Shown here: positions 34,403 to 38,838 of the stretch, one piece after another
Numbering within the stretch: position 1 is the stretch's first letter
How the letters are laid out: every line of letters starts with the position of its first letter
Origin: Hassallia byssoidea VB512170
GTDB lineage: Bacteria; Cyanobacteriota; Cyanobacteriia; Cyanobacteriales; Nostocaceae
Assembly: GCF_000817785.2 (NCBI RefSeq)
Contig: NZ_JTCM02000025.1
Span: forward strand, 1 to 38,838
Length of the DNA: 38,838 nucleotides
Direction: 5' to 3'
Notes under the pieces: model-generated
What the model was told of the DNA's origin: nothing
Databases searched by the model: none
What the model saw: only the letters and a program-made list of their open reading frames with translations
Made by a program: the position numbers and the translations under genes

Positions 34403-35410
34403 TTATGCGGCGCCGACTTTAACGTTTGCTTCCAGAGTAGATAATCTTTCGGCAAGTAGTTTTTCTAAGCTTTCCAAAGCTTTGGTGAAGCCATCGATAC
34501 CTTCGGATAGTTTATCAAATGCCATGCGATCGCTCACATGCATTTTTTCAAAGATATCTTTATCCATCGGTGTTTTTTCAATACCCATCTTTGGTGCATT
34601 CTTTGGATCGAGTTTGCGTGGCAATGCGTTTGTAGTCGCTTGCAACTCAGTCAAAAGTGCCGGAGAAATCGTCAACAAATCACAACCAGCTAATTCAGTA
34701 ATTTCACCAATGTTACGGAAACTAGCTCCCATAACTTCAGTTTTGTAGCCGAACTTCTTATAGTAGTTGTAGATTGTTGTCACAGACAAAACACCGGGGT
34801 CTTCGTGTGCGGGATAGCTATCGCGTCCGGTGTCTTTCTTGTACCAGTCGAGAATCCGCCCGACAAACGGAGAAATTAGAGTAACACCAGCTTCTGCACA
34901 AGCGATCGCCTGGTGAATCCCAAACAATAAAGTCAGGTTGCAGTGAATACCTTCTTTCTCCAGAATTTCCGCAGCGCGAATGCCTTCCCAAGTAGCAGCA
35001 ATTTTGATGAGAACGCGATCGCGTCCAACTCCAGCCGAAGAGTATTGAGCAATCAATTCCCGCGCTTTATTCACCGTCGCCTCAGTATCATACGACAAAC
35101 GCGCATCTACTTCCGTAGACACCCGACCGGGAATGATTTGCAAAATCTTCAATCCAAACGACACCGCCAAACGGTCAAACGCCATCACAACGATTTGCGC
35201 TTGGCTTGCGCTCGATCCTGCATCTTTCTTTGCTTGGAGTAATGTCTGATCGACAATTTCCTGATATTCTGGCATCTGTGCCGCAGCAGTAATCAGGGAT
35301 GGATTTGTCGTAGCATCTTGTGGCTTAAACTTCTCAATTGCCTGAATATCTCCCGTATCTGCCACGACAACGGTCATTGACCGCAATTGTTCCAGTAAAT
35401 TTTTAGACAT
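34403..35410 (-). CDS. tal: Transaldolase
   Basis: 335 aa, an enzyme of the oxidative/non-oxidative pentose phosphate pathway that transfers dihydroxyacetone units. The Schiff-base Lys is probably K136 in [38 protein letters not shown] (31-49) and [20 protein letters not shown] are typical. The C-terminal extension ([20 protein letters not shown]) fits the longer TalB type. It precedes the pyk-gap group on the same strand, separated by an STRR block. Confidence 0.95.
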   Translation of the reverse strand: MSKNLLEQLRSMTVVVADTGDIQAIEKFKPQDATTNPSLITAAAQMPEYQEIVDQTLLQAKKDAGSSASQAQIVVMAFDRLAVSFGLKILQIIPGRVSTEVDARLSYDTEATVNKARELIAQYSSAGVGRDRVLIKIAATWEGIRAAEILEKEGIHCNLTLLFGIHQAIACAEAGVTLISPFVGRILDWYKKDTGRDSYPAHEDPGVLSVTTIYNYYKKFGYKTEVMGASFRNIGEITELAGCDLLTISPALLTELQATTNALPRKLDPKNAPKMGIEKTPMDKDIFEKMHVSDRMAFDKLSEGIDGFTKALESLEKLLAERLSTLEANVKVGAA

Positions 35411-35519
35411 ACATACTCCGTGAATGTTGTTTATTTAGGATTTACTTATTCCCTCTTCTTGACATCCTTCGCTGCACCTTCAATTCCAATTGTGGCAACT
35501 TTTCTTCACAATTGCCCAT

Positions 35520-35748
35520 CTGGGGAGAGGGGGGGGACAAGGGAGACAAGGGGACAAGGGGACAAGGAGAACAAGGAGGACAAGGAGGACAAGGAGGACA
35601 AGGGGGACAGCGAGATAGGCAGACAAGGAGAATTTTTGAATAATACTCCCCTTGTCTCCCCCTCCCCTTGTCCCCCCATCCCCCCATCCCCCCATCCCCC
35701 CCTCTCCTTGTCTCCTTGTCTCCCTGTCTCCCCCTCTCCCCAATGCCC
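35520..35748. repeat. Inverted STRR pair (GACAAGGAG / CCTTGTCTCC)
   Basis: GGACAAGGAGGACAAGGAGG-type units (35534-35632) are followed by CCCCTTGTCTCCCCCTCCCC and CCCCCCAT units (35647-35748). The arms are imperfect reverse complements over about 100 bp each and fill the tal-pyk gap. 35411-35519 shows nothing else. Confidence 0.85.
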
Positions 35749-35760
35749 CATTCTACGAAG

Positions 35761-37191
35761 TCAGGCAGAAATAGGCTGTCCAATTGTATGCACTTTAATT
35801 AAACTGGTTGTGCCTGATTTACCAACAGGGACGCCGGATGTAATCACGACTTTATCGCCGTTGTTTGCCAAACCCATGTCTACAACGCTTTTCACCACAT
35901 TCGTAAACATTTCTTCGGCGTTGTGGACTGGGGGAATTAAGCAAGGAACTACACCCCAGGAAAGTGCAAGCTGACGGTAAGTGGTTTCTAGGGGCGTGAG
36001 GGCGATAATTGGGGTTGTCGGACGGTATTTAGAGACTAATTGCGCTGTACTTCCAGAAGACGTGTTGCAGAGAATTGCCCTTGCACCTGTTTCGTAAGCG
36101 ACGCGACAAACCGCTTCGGCGACAGATTCAGTGACGCTGAGACTACCGCCCTTGTGAGTCCAAGAATGTCTGGCACCTTCTTGTAAAGATTGTTCTGTCC
36201 GCACGGCGATATTGTGCATCATCTCAACTGCGGCGATCGCATATTGTCCGACGGCAGTTTCTCCAGAAAGCATCACCGCATCCGTACCATCCAGGATAGA
36301 GTTTGCAACATCCGTTGCTTCGGCGCGGGTGGGATCGGGAGCGCTAATCATCGACTCTAACATTTGCGTGGCAGTAATTACAGGCTTGCCGGCTTGGTTG
36401 CAGCGGCGTGTAATTTCTTTTTGAATTAGGGGGACTTCATAAATGGGCATTTCTACCCCCAAATCGCCACGGGCAATCATAATGGCGTCGGCAACTTCTA
36501 AGATGCTATCTAAATCTTCTACTGCTTCTCGTCTTTCGATTTTGGCGATGATGCGAATGTTAGCACCTGCGGCTTCTACCATTCGTTGTGCGGGTTCTAA
36601 ATCTTGAGCCGATCGCACAAACGAAACCGCTACCCAGTCTACACCCAACTGAATGCCAAAGCGCAAATCGAGCAAGTCTTTTTCGGTAATCGAACTGACG
36701 GGTAAACGTGTTTCTGGCAAGTTTACACCTTTGCTGGTGGAAATAACTCCACCAATTTTCACCAACGCTCGAATTTTATCGGCATCGCGATCGCTTACAA
36801 TCAATTTCACGCGACCATCGTTAATTAAAATCGGTTCACCAGGTCGCACCATTGCAAATAAAGTCGGCAATGGTAGCGGCAATTCGTCGATACTGCTACC
36901 TTGCTCTTGCAGCACAAAAGTTACTTCTTGTCCAGCCTCTACAGTTAGTCCTTCTGGTGGCAAAACGCCCAAACGAATCTTTGGACCGCACAAATCTTGC
37001 ATAATCGCGATCGGATGAAGCGTATCCGCGCTAATCTTCCTTAGATGATGAAGCGTTTGCGCGTGGAATTCATGCGCCCCGTGAGAGAAATTCAACCGCG
37101 CTACATTCATTCCCGCATCTACCAACGCTTGCAGCCGTTCGGGTGCAGATGTAGCAGGTCCTACAGTACAAATAATCTTGGTTCGACGCAT
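35761..37191 (-). CDS. pyk: Pyruvate kinase
   Basis: 476 aa. It converts phosphoenolpyruvate + ADP to pyruvate + ATP. MRRTKIICTVGPATSAPERL is the usual N-terminus. The barrel motifs GMNVARLNFSHGAHEFH, MQDLCGPKIRLG, IRIIAKIERREAVEDLDSIL (catalytic Lys), MIARGDLGVEMP and ITATQMLESMISAP are intact, followed by the C-terminal allosteric domain. It is full length. It lies between tal and gap, all on the same strand, as a glycolytic group. Confidence 0.96.
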   Translation of the reverse strand: MRRTKIICTVGPATSAPERLQALVDAGMNVARLNFSHGAHEFHAQTLHHLRKISADTLHPIAIMQDLCGPKIRLGVLPPEGLTVEAGQEVTFVLQEQGSSIDELPLPLPTLFAMVRPGEPILINDGRVKLIVSDRDADKIRALVKIGGVISTSKGVNLPETRLPVSSITEKDLLDLRFGIQLGVDWVAVSFVRSAQDLEPAQRMVEAAGANIRIIAKIERREAVEDLDSILEVADAIMIARGDLGVEMPIYEVPLIQKEITRRCNQAGKPVITATQMLESMISAPDPTRAEATDVANSILDGTDAVMLSGETAVGQYAIAAVEMMHNIAVRTEQSLQEGARHSWTHKGGSLSVTESVAEAVCRVAYETGARAILCNTSSGSTAQLVSKYRPTTPIIALTPLETTYRQLALSWGVVPCLIPPVHNAEEMFTNVVKSVVDMGLANNGDKVVITSGVPVGKSGTTSLIKVHTIGQPISA

Positions 37192-37317
37192 AAAGTTTAG
37201 GGGTTCGGAGTTTAGGAAAGCAAATATTCAGACAGCGCGTAAAAAAATAACTGTAATGCACCATGATTTGCTGCTTTTGCGGATTACGCTACCCCTCAGA
37301 AATACGACGATTATGTT

Positions 37318-37520
37318 AAGTCAAGAGTCAAGAGTCAACAGTCAACAGTCCAAAGTCAAGAGTCAACAGTCCAAAGTCAAGAGTCAACAGTCAAGAGTCA
37401 ACAGTCCAAAGTCAAGAGTCAACAGTCCAAAGTCAAGAGTCAAAAGTCCAAAGTTTTTGCACCATTGACCATTGACCATTGACTATTGACCATTGACCAT
37501 TGACCATTGACTAATGACTA
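37318..37520. repeat. Inverted STRR pair (AGTCAAC / TTGACCA)
   Basis: AGTCAAG/AGTCAAC/AGTCCAA heptamers (37318-37458, about 20 units) are followed by TTGACCA heptamers (37464-37520, about 8 units) in inverse sense. They fill most of the pyk-gap intergenic region; 37192-37317 shows nothing else. Confidence 0.85.
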
Positions 37521-37521
37521 A

Positions 37522-38601
<1,080 letters not shown>

Positions 38602-38609
38602 TTATTCGG

Positions 38610-38838
38610 GGAATGGGGAGTGGGGAGTGGGGAGTGGGGAAGGGGGGATGGGGAGACAAGGGAGACAAGGGAGAGGGGGGAGACAAGGGAGAGGAGGAGA
38701 CAAACTCCCCCTGCAAGAAAGCAAGAAAACCCCCTTGTCCTCCTTGTCCTCCTTGTCCACGGACACCTTCCTCAACGGGGGGGAACCCCCGCACGGAAGT
38801 GTCCTCCCCTTGTCCTCCTTGTCCTCCTTGTCCTCCTT
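38610..38838. repeat. Inverted STRR pair upstream of gap, with palindrome
   Basis: GGGGAGT and GGGAGACAA units (38610-38702) are followed by CCTTGTCCTCCTTGTCC units (38731-38758 and 38806-38838) in inverse sense. Between the two last tracts, 38761-38804 forms an imperfect hairpin with a GGGGGGAACCCCC centre. The block is cut by the window end. Confidence 0.8.

Noticed and set aside
35420-35974. Plus-strand 184-codon frame
   Set aside because: It crosses the STRR pair and the antisense of pyk; composition is repetitive and a clear gene lies on the other strand.

Overview
The window comes from a filamentous cyanobacterium, most likely of the Nostocales. The evidence is the very frequent HIP1 octamer GCGATCGC, a Hlip chlorophyll-binding protein, the group 1 sigma factor SigA, a cyanobacterial FtsH, glycolate dehydrogenase GlcD, an Uma2 protein, a cyanobacteriochrome-like sensor kinase, and abundant short tandemly repeated repeats (STRRs) between genes. 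No genus can be named from sequence alone.

Layout. 1-5.2 kb: a MacB-type permease and its membrane-fusion protein (minus strand), bracketed by two related 21-bp tandem arrays, then a TPR protein. 5.6-8.8 kb: a single-domain response regulator and a GyrA/ParC-family topoisomerase subunit with an in-frame STRR insertion. 9.1-13 kb: a Hlip gene with an RpaB-type box, sigA with a 1.6-kb upstream gap, and a fasciclin lipoprotein. 13.4-18.5 kb: a conserved hypothetical protein, an aminodeoxychorismate-lyase-like enzyme, ftsH and an Uma2 protein. 18.8-25 kb: glcD, a GH10-like protein, a membrane protein and a large PAS-GAF-GAF histidine kinase. 25-26 kb: a REP-associated tyrosine transposase (RAYT) flanked by REP palindromes and one copy of a 95-bp hairpin element that also occurs at 1 and 5.4 kb. 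26-28.5 kb: an amphipathic hypothetical protein, tRNA-Lys(CUU), an SGNH hydrolase and miaA. 29-32.4 kb: gyrB interrupted by a 443-residue HNH intein. 32.4-38.6 kb: central carbon genes ackA, tal, pyk and a glycolytic-type gap, all on the minus strand, with one small P-loop kinase on the plus strand.

The genes are mostly housekeeping: supercoiling (gyrA-like, gyrB), transcription (sigA), proteolysis (ftsH), tRNA modification (miaA) and dark or glycolytic carbon flow (gap, pyk, tal, ackA). The unusual content is in the repeats. A hairpin element shows compensatory base changes between copies and sits against the 5' end of a RAYT gene. STRR arrays are repeatedly arranged as inverted, self-complementary pairs. 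Repeats have also entered coding sequence in gyrA, the sensor kinase, the gyrB intein and the RAYT C-terminus.
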